A stretch of DNA of 61,396 nt, from NCBI GenBank assembly GCA_020439945.1, contig JAGRPB010000008.1, positions 1 to 61,396 of the forward strand, read 5' to 3'. The DNA comes from Verrucomicrobiia bacterium. GTDB lineage: Bacteria > Verrucomicrobiota > Verrucomicrobiia > Verrucomicrobiales > DEV007. The translations under genes and the position numbers were made by a program. The notes beneath the pieces were generated by a model. That model was given only the letters and a program-made list of their open reading frames with translations, had not been told where the DNA came from and searched no databases. Positions 43,197-51,844 of this stretch are shown one piece after another (positions within the stretch are counted from its first letter, which is position 1; each line of letters begins with the position of its first letter).

Positions 43197-44303
43197 ATGA
43201 TTCTCCAATTCGGTGCCGGGAACTTTCTACGGGCTTTCGTCGACCTTTTCGCGACTCAGCTGAATCGTGATCCGGCCACCGAGATCGGTCCCGTGGTGGT
43301 TGTGCAATCGACGGGTCGCGAGCGTGCCGATGCGTTGAATCGCGTCGGATGTCGCTATCACGTGGTGATTCGCGGCTTTCGAAAGGGCGCCCTGGTTGAT
43401 GCCATCGAAAACGTCGACGCCATCCGCGAAGTGCTCCATGCCGGCACCCAGTGGTCGGGGGTGCTGGATGTCGCAAAGGACGCCTCGCTCTCGATGATCG
43501 TTTCGAACACCACCGAGGCTGGTCTTTCGCTTGATCCGGCCGACAACCCCGGGTTCGATGGTGTTCCCCTCTCGTTTCCTGCCAAATTGCTCGCGGTCCT
43601 GCTGGTCCGGTTTGCGGCAGGGGGATCGGCGCCATGGATTCTGCCCTGCGAGCTGGTCGAGAACAATGCCACCGTTCTTCGCGAACTCGTGCTGGAGCAG
43701 GCCGCCCGCTGGTCGGTGGCGGAGGATGCGCTCGCCTGGATCCGGGAGGAATGTCGCTGGGTAAACACGCTCGTCGATCGCATCGTGCCGGGAACGCCGG
43801 TTGGCCATCCGTTGCTGGCCGAGGATCCACTGCTTTTGAGCGCGGAACCGTTCGCCTTCTGGGCCATTGAATTGTCGGACGTTTCCGCGCGCGAGTTCCC
43901 CCTGAAATCCCATCCCGCCGTCGCCATCGCCGCGGACATCGGTCCCTTTGCCCTGCGAAAAGTGCGGGTTCTCAATGGCGCCCATTCCGCGATGGTGTGT
44001 CGCGCTCAGGGCACAGAGGTGGAGACGGTGCGGGAATTCGTGGAACATCCCCAATTGGGGCCTTGGCTGGAAGAATTGCTTTTTGGCGAGATCGTTCCCG
44101 TTCTTGAGGGACGCTGCGACGATCCCGCCAAGTTCGCCAGGGAAACGCTGGATCGGTTTCGCAATCCGTTTCTCGAACATCGCCTCGCCGCCATCGCATT
44201 GAATCACGAGGCCAAGGTCGCGGTTAGACTCCGGCCGACCCTGGAGGAATACCGCGAAAAATTCGGGAAAGCTCCCGTGCGGCTGAGCGAGATTCTGCGT
44301 TGA
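43197..44303 (+). CDS. Mannitol dehydrogenase / tagaturonate reductase family protein
   Basis: The product of 368 residues from ATG 43197 opens with ILQFGAGNFLRAFVDLFATQ, the signature of polyol-specific long-chain dehydrogenases and especially of UxaB-type tagaturonate reductases. VSNTTEAGL, PCELVENNATVLRELV and VLNGAHSAMVC (with the conserved His) cover the substrate and nucleotide regions. An NAD-linked reduction of a 5-keto-aldonate is the most likely role. It is 56 bp after the ceramidase-like gene and 31 bp before the sialidase-like gene, so the three may form one unit. Confidence 0.88.
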   Translation: MILQFGAGNFLRAFVDLFATQLNRDPATEIGPVVVVQSTGRERADALNRVGCRYHVVIRGFRKGALVDAIENVDAIREVLHAGTQWSGVLDVAKDASLSMIVSNTTEAGLSLDPADNPGFDGVPLSFPAKLLAVLLVRFAAGGSAPWILPCELVENNATVLRELVLEQAARWSVAEDALAWIREECRWVNTLVDRIVPGTPVGHPLLAEDPLLLSAEPFAFWAIELSDVSAREFPLKSHPAVAIAADIGPFALRKVRVLNGAHSAMVCRAQGTEVETVREFVEHPQLGPWLEELLFGEIVPVLEGRCDDPAKFARETLDRFRNPFLEHRLAAIALNHEAKVAVRLRPTLEEYREKFGKAPVRLSEILR

Positions 44304-44334
44304 TCCCGCTGAAAACCCTGTGGTTCCTGAGCCG

Positions 44335-45513
44335 GTGAAACTCCCTCAATCCATCTCCGCATTCTTTCTCATGATCGTGGTAGGCGCGGCAAGCGCGTTT
44401 GCCGTCGATCCCGTGATCGTGCTCGATCTGCCTGGCTCCGGGACGGATCCTGATGCGATCGACTATGCCGGTTTGCCTACCTTGCCAGGTGAGCGCGGGA
44501 TCGTGCGGCCCTATGGCGATGAACTCCAGTTCCAGCTCCACAACTACCTAGCGTTCTGGAAAGGGAGATTCTGGTGCGCCTGGAGCAATGGCCCGGTGGT
44601 CGAGGATGTTCCCGGACAGGAGGTCTGGTATGCGACCAGCGACGATGGGCTGACGTGGAACGAGCCGGCGACTCTGACCGGGCCACCGGAAGAGGGGCAC
44701 GCCTACATCGCCCGAGGACTTTGGGAGAGAGAGGGGGAGTTACTGGCCTTGGCTGCTTACTTCAAGGGAAAGGGCGCCTTCGGTGTCGACAAGGAACTGG
44801 TCCTGCAGGCTTGGGCATGGGACGAAGCCTCGGGCGCGTGGCAGTTTCGTGAGAAGCTTTTCGACAACGCGATCAACAACTTCGCGCCGCAGCGTTTGCC
44901 GAACTCCGGCGACTGGATCCTGACCCGGCGCGATTCGCGGTTCAATGTCTCGGTGTTGGTTGGCGGGGTGCGGTCGCTGACGGACTGGCAATCCTTTCCC
45001 GTTGTCGGCGTCCGGGATGTCGAAGGATTTCGGCCCGACGAACCCATTTTCTGGCCGAGCGGAGGCGACACGCTTTTCGCTCTTTACCGGGACAACAGCG
45101 GATCGCAGCGGCTGTTTCACTCCCTGTCACAGGATGGAGGGAAAACCTGGGGAAGGCCGGTCATGACCAATTTCCCGAACGCCACCAGCAAGCTGTATTC
45201 CCTCAAGACAAGCCGCGGTTATCGCGTCCTCGTTTCCAATGCCAATCCCAAGCTGGCGCGAAGGGAATTGCACCTGTCCGTCAGCCGGGATGGCGAGGTA
45301 TTCACTCGCATGGCGCGGCTCGACATTCCCGCTCCCGAGCAGACTCCCAATCTCGGTAAACTCTGGCCGAAATTCCGCAAGGGCGTCGCCAGTCTCCAGT
45401 ATCCCCACATGATCGAACACGACGAACATCTCTACATTGCATTCTCACGCTACAAGTGGCAGACCGAAGTCTTCCGAGTGTCGCTGAAGGAGATTGATGA
45501 ATTGCTCCGCTGA
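44335..45513 (+). CDS. Secreted sialidase-like beta-propeller protein
   Basis: The product of 392 residues from GTG 44335 has a signal peptide (MKLPQSISAFFLMIVVGAAS, then AFAVDP); GTG 44320 is an upstream alternative. Three Asp-box-like motifs identify the six-bladed sialidase fold: SDDGLTWNEP, SQDGGKTWGRP and SRDGEVFTRM. The catalytic residues of true sialidases (arginine triad) are not clear by eye, so it may bind or cleave another glycan. It is in the same run as the uronate-type reductase and opposes the Gfo/Idh gene. Confidence 0.8.
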   Translation: MKLPQSISAFFLMIVVGAASAFAVDPVIVLDLPGSGTDPDAIDYAGLPTLPGERGIVRPYGDELQFQLHNYLAFWKGRFWCAWSNGPVVEDVPGQEVWYATSDDGLTWNEPATLTGPPEEGHAYIARGLWEREGELLALAAYFKGKGAFGVDKELVLQAWAWDEASGAWQFREKLFDNAINNFAPQRLPNSGDWILTRRDSRFNVSVLVGGVRSLTDWQSFPVVGVRDVEGFRPDEPIFWPSGGDTLFALYRDNSGSQRLFHSLSQDGGKTWGRPVMTNFPNATSKLYSLKTSRGYRVLVSNANPKLARRELHLSVSRDGEVFTRMARLDIPAPEQTPNLGKLWPKFRKGVASLQYPHMIEHDEHLYIAFSRYKWQTEVFRVSLKEIDELLR

Positions 45514-45545
45514 GGAAGGGAAGCTCGGGCGGACGGTGTGGCTTG

Positions 45546-45565
45546 GGCGGACACGGAGGTCCGCC
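45546..45565. terminator. Hairpin between convergent genes
   Basis: The stem GGCGGAC (45546-45552) and GTCCGCC (45559-45565) with a 6-nt loop could end transcription from both sides. A longer alternative pairs GGACGG (45531) with CCGTCC (45564). It may equally be a REP-type hairpin. Confidence 0.5.
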
Positions 45566-45574
45566 GTCCAGGTT

Positions 45575-46594
45575 TTAGAGAAAGGAAAATGCGACCGGTT
45601 CCCGCTTTTCCGAGGACAACTCCGCCGCTTCCACGACGGCCAACGCTTTGGCGGCTTCGATGGGAGTGATGACTTCGGGCTGCTTCCCGTGGCGCACGCA
45701 GTCGGCGAAATAGGCGATCTCCCGCTGGAGGGCGCCGATGACTTGACCCTGTTGAGTCGGCCAGTAGACCGTGTCTGGTTGTTTCGTGCCGGCGCCATCG
45801 GTGATGCTGAGTCCGGTGTGGCCGCAGTCGATGGTCAGCTTTCCCTCGGTGCCGATGATCTCGAAGGTGGCGTCAATCACCGTGGGCACAGATTCGGGAA
45901 GGCACCAGGCCGTTTCCACCACGCCGACGGCGTCGTCGCCAAAGTTCAGCATCGCCCAGCCGAGATCCGGATAGCGATGGCCGCTGTGGCTGACGTTCCG
46001 GGCGTAGATCGTATCCGGCGCGCGACCGCCGAGAAACCACATCATGAGGTCGACATCGTGAATGCCGTCACCGACCAGAGGCGAAATCTTGTCGAGCCGG
46101 ATGTTCCCCGGTGCCTTGGGTAGGTTCCGCTTGGCGTGCATCGAGATGATGCGGCCGATCCGCCCCGCGTCGATGGCTTCCTTGGCCAGGGTGACCCGTG
46201 GATCGAAGCGACAGATGTGACCGACCATCAGCGACCCTGGCGCCGATTCGACGGCGGCGAGAATCTCTCGGCACTGGGCTGAGGTTGCGGCCATCGGCTT
46301 CTCGAGAAGCACGTGCTTGCCGGCCGCCAGCGCGGCTAGGGCGATTTCGTGATGATCGAGCCAGTGGGTGGTGATACTGACCACGTCGATCTCGGGATTG
46401 GCGAGGAGATCGCGGAAGTCGGGAAAGGCGTGGCTTTCATCGATCCCAAGATCGGCGGCAGCTTCCGCGAGTCGCTCGGGGTTGCGATTGGAAATGGCGA
46501 CCAGTTCGCTGCCCGGGAGCGATTGGAGGACGCGGGCGTGCACCCGGCCGAAGCGGCCGATGCCGATGATGCCCCAGCGGAGTTGGCGAGTCAT
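45575..46594 (-). CDS. Gfo/Idh/MocA family oxidoreductase
   Basis: The product of 339 residues from ATG 46594 begins WGIIGIGRFGRVHARVL, a classic nucleotide-binding G-x-G-x-x-G site. VSITTHWLDHHEIALAALAA and LLEKPMAAT (the conserved EKP) follow, then the C-terminal substrate domain (MVGHICRFDPR, PLVGDGIHDVDLMMW with Asp and His). An NAD(P)-dependent sugar or inositol reaction is expected. An ACCCTG element lies within the C-terminal part and encodes PTQQGQVIGAL. It is divergent from the sulfatase at 46717. Confidence 0.92.
   Translation of the reverse strand: MTRQLRWGIIGIGRFGRVHARVLQSLPGSELVAISNRNPERLAEAAADLGIDESHAFPDFRDLLANPEIDVVSITTHWLDHHEIALAALAAGKHVLLEKPMAATSAQCREILAAVESAPGSLMVGHICRFDPRVTLAKEAIDAGRIGRIISMHAKRNLPKAPGNIRLDKISPLVGDGIHDVDLMMWFLGGRAPDTIYARNVSHSGHRYPDLGWAMLNFGDDAVGVVETAWCLPESVPTVIDATFEIIGTEGKLTIDCGHTGLSITDGAGTKQPDTVYWPTQQGQVIGALQREIAYFADCVRHGKQPEVITPIEAAKALAVVEAAELSSEKREPVAFSFL
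45744..45775. repeat. Two-core ACCCTG element, copy 6 (direct, one weak core)
   Basis: ACCCTG at 45746 is followed 22 bp later by ACCGTG at 45768, one base off the core. On the coding strand the clear core reads CAA CAG GGT CAA GTC (Gln-Gln-Gly-Gln-Val). Confidence 0.55.
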
Positions 46595-46716
46595 GGGAGG
46601 GATCGAGTGGTGAGGATCGGGGATCGCGGCGCCATTGCGGGACCATTTCCGGCCGATCGATACTGGCAATTTCACCGACCCTTGCCCACCATGACGGAAA
46701 AATCGAGTCTCTTCCC

Positions 46717-48201
46717 ATGATCGATCGCGCCATCGCCAGCCTCCTCGTTCTTTTCACCGGTCTTTTCGTCACCGCCGCCGCTGCTCAAGACGGTGCCGAT
46801 GGCACGAAGCCGAAATACAACGTCCTTTTCATCATCTCCGACGACCTCACCTACACGGCGCTGTCCTGCTACGGCAACGAGGTCTGCCACACGCCGAACA
46901 TTGATGCCATCGCCGCCCAGGGCGTCCGCTTCACCCGCGCCTACTGCCAGGGGACCTACTGCGGGCCGTCGCGGGCCTCCTTCATGTCCGGCTACTACCC
47001 GCATGCGACCGGGGTGCTCGGTTACACCAACCCACGACCCCAGATCGGCGATCGCGCGACCTGGCCGCAGTATTTCAGGAATCACGGTGCCTACACCGCC
47101 CGGGTCAGCAAGGTCTTCCACATGGGCATCCCGGGCGGAGTCCAGTACGGTGGCGACGGGAGAGATCACGATCACTACAACGGGGCCGATGATGAACTCT
47201 CGTGGACGGAGCGTTTCAACAGTCCCGGGCCCGAGGGGATGGCGGCGGGATCGGGTGAAACGCTCGAAGGAAATCCCGACGGGAAAAAGCCCGTCGTCGG
47301 CGGCAACACCTTCGTGGTGGTCGAGGCCGATGGCGGTGACGACATTCACTCCGACGGAAAAACCGCGCGGAAAGCCGTCGAGTTGATCCAAAAGCACAAG
47401 GACGAACGCTTCTGGCTCGGGATCGGGTTCGTCCGTCCCCACGTGCCCTTCGTGTCACCGTGGAAATATCACTCCGCCTTCAAGCCCTACGACAAGATGG
47501 AATTGCCGCCGAAAGTCGAAGGCGACTGGGATGACATTCCCAAGCCCGGGATCAACTACAAGACCAGTGAGAACATGAAGATGGATCTCCGGCGCCAGAA
47601 GAAGGCCATGGGAGGCTACTATGCGGCGGTCAGTTTCATGGACGCCCAGGTCGGCAAGGTCATGGATGCGTTGAAGGAGGCGGGGATCGAGGACGAGACC
47701 ATCGTCATCTTCACCAGCGATCACGGCTACCACCTCGGCGAGCACGATTTCTGGGCCAAGGTCAGCCTTCGCGACGAATCCGCCGGCGTCCCGCTCATCA
47801 TCAAGGTTCCCGGCAAGGAACCGGCCGTCTGCGAATCCTTCGTCGAATTGATCGACCTCTATCCCACGACAGCCGCGCTGTGCGGATTGCCTGCGCAGGA
47901 TCGACTCCAGGGAAAAGATATCTCACCCCTGCTCGACGACCCGAAACGGGAAGTCCGCGCCGCCGCCTTCAGTGTCGCCCCGATGCGGAAGGGCTTCCTC
48001 CTCCGCGAGCGCGACTGGGCCTACATCCAGTACGGCGAGAATGCCGAGAACGGGATCGAACTCTTCGACGTTCACGCCGATCCCGAGGGCTACACCAACC
48101 TCGTGGATGATCCTGCACAGGCCGAGCGTGTCACCGCATTCAAGGCCAAAATGGCCGCGAAGTTGAAAGAGGTGCGGGAGAATGATTTGGAGGTGCCCTG
48201 A
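46717..48201 (+). CDS. Secreted sulfatase (iduronate-2-sulfatase-like)
   Basis: The product of 494 residues has a signal peptide (MIDRAIASLLVLFTGLFVTA, then AAAQ). The metal Asp pair is in FIISDDLTYTALSCYGN (residues 42-43). The formylglycine site is CGPSR at 82-86, the canonical C-x-P-x-R form. VRPHVPFVSPWKYH and FTSDHGYHLGEHDFWAK hold the later ligands. The layout is that of the S1_7/iduronate-2-sulfatase group. With the sialidase-like and ceramidase-like enzymes nearby, a host- or algal-glycan breakdown role is likely. Its maturase is not in the window. Confidence 0.94.
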   Translation: MIDRAIASLLVLFTGLFVTAAAAQDGADGTKPKYNVLFIISDDLTYTALSCYGNEVCHTPNIDAIAAQGVRFTRAYCQGTYCGPSRASFMSGYYPHATGVLGYTNPRPQIGDRATWPQYFRNHGAYTARVSKVFHMGIPGGVQYGGDGRDHDHYNGADDELSWTERFNSPGPEGMAAGSGETLEGNPDGKKPVVGGNTFVVVEADGGDDIHSDGKTARKAVELIQKHKDERFWLGIGFVRPHVPFVSPWKYHSAFKPYDKMELPPKVEGDWDDIPKPGINYKTSENMKMDLRRQKKAMGGYYAAVSFMDAQVGKVMDALKEAGIEDETIVIFTSDHGYHLGEHDFWAKVSLRDESAGVPLIIKVPGKEPAVCESFVELIDLYPTTAALCGLPAQDRLQGKDISPLLDDPKREVRAAAFSVAPMRKGFLLRERDWAYIQYGENAENGIELFDVHADPEGYTNLVDDPAQAERVTAFKAKMAAKLKEVRENDLEVP

Positions 48202-48290
48202 ATTATACTTGACTCCAAGTGGCGAGCCAGTTTCAACACGCGAGTGGTGTGAATGGGATCTTTTACCCTTTTTCTACCTAAGAAGTGAAG

Positions 48291-48809
48291 CTATCGATTG
48301 GATAGGAACCGAGAGGGAGGTTCGAACGAAATCGGAGTAAAGCGAAAATGCGGAGCGACAGAATCTGAAAGTCTACCCTCTCGAAATTTTGGATAGGCTC
48401 CAGAGAAGACGCCTATCGCCGCTCCATCGGATTCTAACGACGATGCCACATACAAGCGTACAAAGAAATCTTGAAACTGCCATATGGTTTCTTGGGTCGG
48501 CATATCTCCGCAATCTGAATAGTAGGTGGTCGGAATTGGTTCAAGGTTCGAGCAGAGCAATTCATACGCCTCCACGACTTTCGAATTGATGGTTTTTGAT
48601 CTGATGCTAGGTCCGATAATCGGCTGGATCGGACGGTAGGTGGAGAGTGACACTTGGCGTTCAATCCACAACTTTGGAGCGGAGCCAATTGCGGCTACTG
48701 CAGAATCAAATTCCTTCGTTGGATGGTGTTCGGAAAAATAGGCGATGATCCCGACGATTGCGAGAATACCTGAAACTCCTATTAGGAAGAATATTCCGGT
48801 TTTTTTCAT
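48291..48809 (-). CDS. Unknown membrane-anchored protein in A+T-rich patch
   Basis: The product of 172 residues has one N-terminal membrane segment (GIFFLIGVSGILAIVGIIAY) and an otherwise soluble part with two cysteines (LLCSNLEP, YYSDCGDM). I recognise no family. Base composition is plainly more A+T-rich than the neighbours, and codon use is mixed (for example ATA and AGA), which suggests recent transfer. It stands alone between the sulfatase and the toxin-antitoxin pair. Confidence 0.6.
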   Translation of the reverse strand: MKKTGIFFLIGVSGILAIVGIIAYFSEHHPTKEFDSAVAAIGSAPKLWIERQVSLSTYRPIQPIIGPSIRSKTINSKVVEAYELLCSNLEPIPTTYYSDCGDMPTQETIWQFQDFFVRLYVASSLESDGAAIGVFSGAYPKFREGRLSDSVAPHFRFTPISFEPPSRFLSNR

Positions 48810-48924
48810 TCGATGCCGTGCCGGAACAATGTTAGGGCAATTTTTTTTAAACGTTCATATTCCCGGCAATGTTCTCAGATATGTCTGGGACTTCGTTGTC
48901 CAAGCAGCGGGTCGGAAACCAAGG

Positions 48925-49200
48925 CTAGTTGCTTGCATCCGATTTTCCTATCGTTCCGATTGGCATGCGGTCCCAATCTTCGGAAACCGGTGAGAAAGGT
49001 ATGTGCTCCAAAACCGCTTCGAATTCCTCATCGTTTGCTCTGGAGGCTCGTTCGCGGACATAGTCGAGTTCACGAATCACCGACAATTTTTCTGACGCGG
49101 CGGTGGCGAAAAACTGATCGATGCTGAATCCTTCGGCGGAACTCAGGCTTTCGACCTGTTGCCGAAGGTATTCGGGAATTTCGATGGTGATCTTGCTCAT
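48925..49200 (-). CDS. Antitoxin-like protein of the PIN pair
   Basis: The product of 91 residues starts with KITIEIPEYLRQQVESLSSA, a ribbon-helix-helix-like or 'toxin-antitoxin system HicB-like' opening, then a helix at FSIDQFFATAASEKLSVI. The rest is acidic and likely disordered, as in antitoxins that wrap their toxin. Its ATG overlaps the TGA of the PIN gene (ATGA at 49197-49200), so translation is coupled. The toxin gene comes first here, the reverse of the usual order. Confidence 0.75.
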   Translation of the reverse strand: MSKITIEIPEYLRQQVESLSSAEGFSIDQFFATAASEKLSVIRELDYVRERASRANDEEFEAVLEHIPFSPVSEDWDRMPIGTIGKSDASN

Positions 49201-49613
49201 GGCGTCTGGATCAATCGGACAAACTCTCGGGGCTCCATCACCTGAATTCCAAGCGCGCGAGCCGGGGCCAGATCCCGCAGATTGCCGGTGACAAGGTAGG
49301 AGACGTTAGCGGCGATGGCAAGCTCCACCAGCATGTCGTCATCCGGATCAGGTAGAAAGGGACGCCACCGGAAGAAAACGCGCTGCTCTTCGGCTCGCGA
49401 GCAGATCTGGTTGAGAACGATATCAATCTGGGCTGACGTGAGATGTGGAATCAAGCCCGGACGCTTGCAGACTTCTTCGTATTCCATCACCAGCGGTACC
49501 GAAATCACGGGAACAATTTCGCGACGGTGAATGGCGAGAAGGATGGCATGCGACGCGCCGGTAGTGCTTCGCATCGCCGCAATGAGGACGTTGGTGTCGA
49601 GAACCATCCGCAT
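49197..49613 (-). CDS. PIN-domain toxin (COG1569 type)
   Basis: The product of 138 residues is a PIN-domain ribonuclease-like protein: MRMVLDTNVLIAAM (first catalytic Asp), PLVMEYEEVCKRPGL (Glu), FLPDPDDDMLVELAIAANVS (Asp cluster) and YLVTGNLRDLAP. This pattern is the 'putative toxin-antitoxin system toxin component' of COG1569. It should cleave RNA when freed from its antitoxin, which follows and overlaps it by 4 bp. Confidence 0.85.
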   Translation of the reverse strand: MRMVLDTNVLIAAMRSTTGASHAILLAIHRREIVPVISVPLVMEYEEVCKRPGLIPHLTSAQIDIVLNQICSRAEEQRVFFRWRPFLPDPDDDMLVELAIAANVSYLVTGNLRDLAPARALGIQVMEPREFVRLIQTP

Positions 49614-49703
49614 CTGGCAAGTCTAACTGGAAAGGGAAGGCTGTGGGAAGAGATTCTTTTTGGACACCGCCTCAAAATATGGGAGGGAAAGGGACTTTCT
49701 GGC

Positions 49704-50573
49704 ATGACCCCAATCCACCACATCCTCGCCCATCCGGGCAGCGCGCATAAGGACGACTTCCTTGCCTGTTGCGTGCTGCTGCACTTTCACCCGGTCGCCA
49801 TCGAGCGTCGCGAGCCGACGGAGGCCGATTTGGCCGATCCCGGCATCGCGGTGGTGGATGTGGGAGGGGAACACGCGCCTGAGCGATCGAACTTCGATCA
49901 TCACCAGTTTCCTAGGGACGAGCCGCCTACCTGCGCGCTGAGCCTCGTGCTGAAGCACTTCGGACTCTACGAGGACGCACGGGAGTTCTGCGACTGGCTG
50001 GAACCGGCCGAATGGTTGGATTGCCGGGGACCTGTGGACACGGCGAAATGGATGGGCGCGCCGCGCGAGGCGATCACGAAGCTGGTCTCGCCGATGGACG
50101 TGACGCTGCTGCGGCGTTTCGCGGCGACTACGGAGCTGACGGAAGCGAGTCCTCTCTGGCAGGTGATGCGGATGATCGGCGAGGATCTCGTCGTTTTCAT
50201 CGAGACGCTGCGGGAGCGGCTCGCCTTCATCGCCAAGAATGCCGAGTTCTGGACCATCGAAGGACCGCAGGGTCCATTCGAGGTCCTGTTCATGCCGCGG
50301 ACCGAGCCATTGCCGGATGAGCCGTCGTCAGGTTTGCCGCGCTTCATCGGGCGAACGGGAAAAGACGATTCGGTGATCGCGATGGTCTATCCGGACCGGC
50401 GCGGTGAAGGCTACGGATTGAGCCGCCATCGCGACAGTCAGCGGATGGATTTCGCGCCGCTGGAGGACGCCTGCGAGGATGTGCATTTCGCGCACAAGCG
50501 CGGTTTCGTGGCCAAGACCTCGGCAACGGACCCGGAGCGCCTGCGGGAGTTGTTGGCGATGGCGCAGGTGTAG
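49704..50573 (+). CDS. MYG1 family protein
   Basis: The product of 289 residues from ATG 49704 shows the MYG1 (UPF0160) features: HHILAHPGSAHKDDFLACCV at the front, VVDVGGEH, and RSNFDHHQF, the family's 'DHHQ' motif. Metal-dependent nuclease or phosphoesterase chemistry of the DHH superfamily is expected; eukaryotic members act on RNA. The natural role in bacteria is not known. Its stop codon TAG is part of a REP GTAG foot (50570-50573), so the end of the gene may have been set by that insertion. Confidence 0.85.
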   Translation: MTPIHHILAHPGSAHKDDFLACCVLLHFHPVAIERREPTEADLADPGIAVVDVGGEHAPERSNFDHHQFPRDEPPTCALSLVLKHFGLYEDAREFCDWLEPAEWLDCRGPVDTAKWMGAPREAITKLVSPMDVTLLRRFAATTELTEASPLWQVMRMIGEDLVVFIETLRERLAFIAKNAEFWTIEGPQGPFEVLFMPRTEPLPDEPSSGLPRFIGRTGKDDSVIAMVYPDRRGEGYGLSRHRDSQRMDFAPLEDACEDVHFAHKRGFVAKTSATDPERLRELLAMAQV

Positions 50574-50619
50574 AATCGACTTCAGTCGATTTTTGGGAGG
50601 CGGCTGAAGCCACCTCTAC
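50570..50619. repeat. GTAG-type REP inverted pair
   Basis: The forward hairpin begins GTAG at 50570 (arms AATCGACT/AGTCGATT) and the reverse one ends CTAC at 50619 (GGCGGCT/AGCCACC). They are the same two hairpin types seen at 23619-23666, in the other order. The pair fills most of the gap between two convergent genes. Confidence 0.85.
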
Positions 50620-50636
50620 GTGAGGCAGCGTGGATA

Positions 50637-51722
50637 CTAGCGATCCAGATTCACTCCCAGCACCCAGGCCGGACTGCCGCCGCATGCGTAGGTCTTCAAC
50701 GGCTCTAGCTTTCCGGAATCAGGATCGCGGGCGTAGACGACGAGTTTCGCCGAGCCCTGGCCGGCGGCGACGAGGTAGCGCTGATTTTCGACCGGCATGA
50801 GATTGAAGGAACGCGGCGTCTTCTCCGTCGCGGTCTGGCCGAGCGAGGTGAGTTCGCCGGACGCGGGATCGATTCGGAAGGCGGCGATGCTGTCATGCCC
50901 GCGATTCGAGGCATAGACGAAGCGACCGTCTTCGGTGATCTCGATATCGGCGCAGCTGCCCTTGGCGGGATCCCAGTCCGCCGGGTGGGTGGAAACGGTT
51001 TGCCGGCTGGCGAGCGTTCCCTTTTTTGCGTCGTAGTCACAGAGGGTCACACTCTTGCCCTGCTCATTGACGAGGTAGACCCATTTGTCATTGGGATGAA
51101 ACTGGAGGTGGCGCGGGCCGTCGCCCTCCCCGGCGATCATGGCTGGCGGATCGTTGAGCGAAAGCTGGCCGGTATCGGGATGAAAGTGAAACTGGTCCAC
51201 GCGGTTGAGTTCGACGGGGTGAGGACTGAAGGCGAAGCGATTGTCGGGCGAGGTCTGGATGCAATGCGCCTTTTTTCCCACATCGATGACGCAAACCGGA
51301 TCGCCGGTGACGACGCCATCCTTGATCGCACTCACGCTCACGAGACCTTCGCCGTAGTAGGCGGCCAGCAGCCATCGCCCGGTCTTGTCGGGATACACGT
51401 AGGCGGCCGAGCCAGAGGCGGGCGCGGTGCCCACGACGTTGAGTGCGCCGGTCTTGGGATCGATGGCCAGGGTGGCGAATTGGCTGGCGCTGCGGACGGA
51501 GGCATAAATGAATCGGCCGTCCGGGCTAAGGGCGAGGCATCCCGGGGCGCCGTCGAGTTCGACTTCGCCGAAGCGCGTCAGGTCGCCGCTGGTTTCATCG
51601 AGCGAAAACACGGCGACGCGTTTTTCCTGGCTCTCGGACACGTAAACGACGGTTCCTGCGAAGACGGAGGTGTGGAGCGCGAATGTGAGGCATCCAAAAG
51701 CAAGGAAGAGTCGGGAAGTCAT
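50637..51722 (-). CDS. Secreted lactonase-family beta-propeller (6-phosphogluconolactonase-like)
   Basis: The product of 361 residues from ATG 51722 has a signal peptide (RLFLAFGCLTFALHTSVFAG). It is a seven-bladed propeller of the Pgl/YbhE family: TVVYVSESQEKRVAVFSLDE, PGCLALSPDGRFIYASVRSA, GEGDGPRHLQFHPNDKWVYL and ADIEITEDGRFVYASNRGHD. The signal peptide is unusual for a pentose-phosphate lactonase and suggests work on extracytoplasmic lactones. The active residues (Glu/His/Arg) fit the blades named, but were not tested. Confidence 0.88.
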   Translation of the reverse strand: MTSRLFLAFGCLTFALHTSVFAGTVVYVSESQEKRVAVFSLDETSGDLTRFGEVELDGAPGCLALSPDGRFIYASVRSASQFATLAIDPKTGALNVVGTAPASGSAAYVYPDKTGRWLLAAYYGEGLVSVSAIKDGVVTGDPVCVIDVGKKAHCIQTSPDNRFAFSPHPVELNRVDQFHFHPDTGQLSLNDPPAMIAGEGDGPRHLQFHPNDKWVYLVNEQGKSVTLCDYDAKKGTLASRQTVSTHPADWDPAKGSCADIEITEDGRFVYASNRGHDSIAAFRIDPASGELTSLGQTATEKTPRSFNLMPVENQRYLVAAGQGSAKLVVYARDPDSGKLEPLKTYACGGSPAWVLGVNLDR

Positions 51723-51844
51723 GGACCGAAGATAGGGTGGGTATTCGGTCGGGGTCGATGCGAAAGGAAAGGCGTGAATGCGCGGCGGGGGAGGAATCAT
51801 CCGGGATTGGCTTTCGATGAAAAAGCCGGTAAACGAAGAGCGTC

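Noticed and set aside
48825..48845. GTTAGGGC after the A+T-rich gene as an integron attC site
   Set aside because: Only one core-like end is visible, with no matching inverse core at the other side of the gene and no integrase gene.
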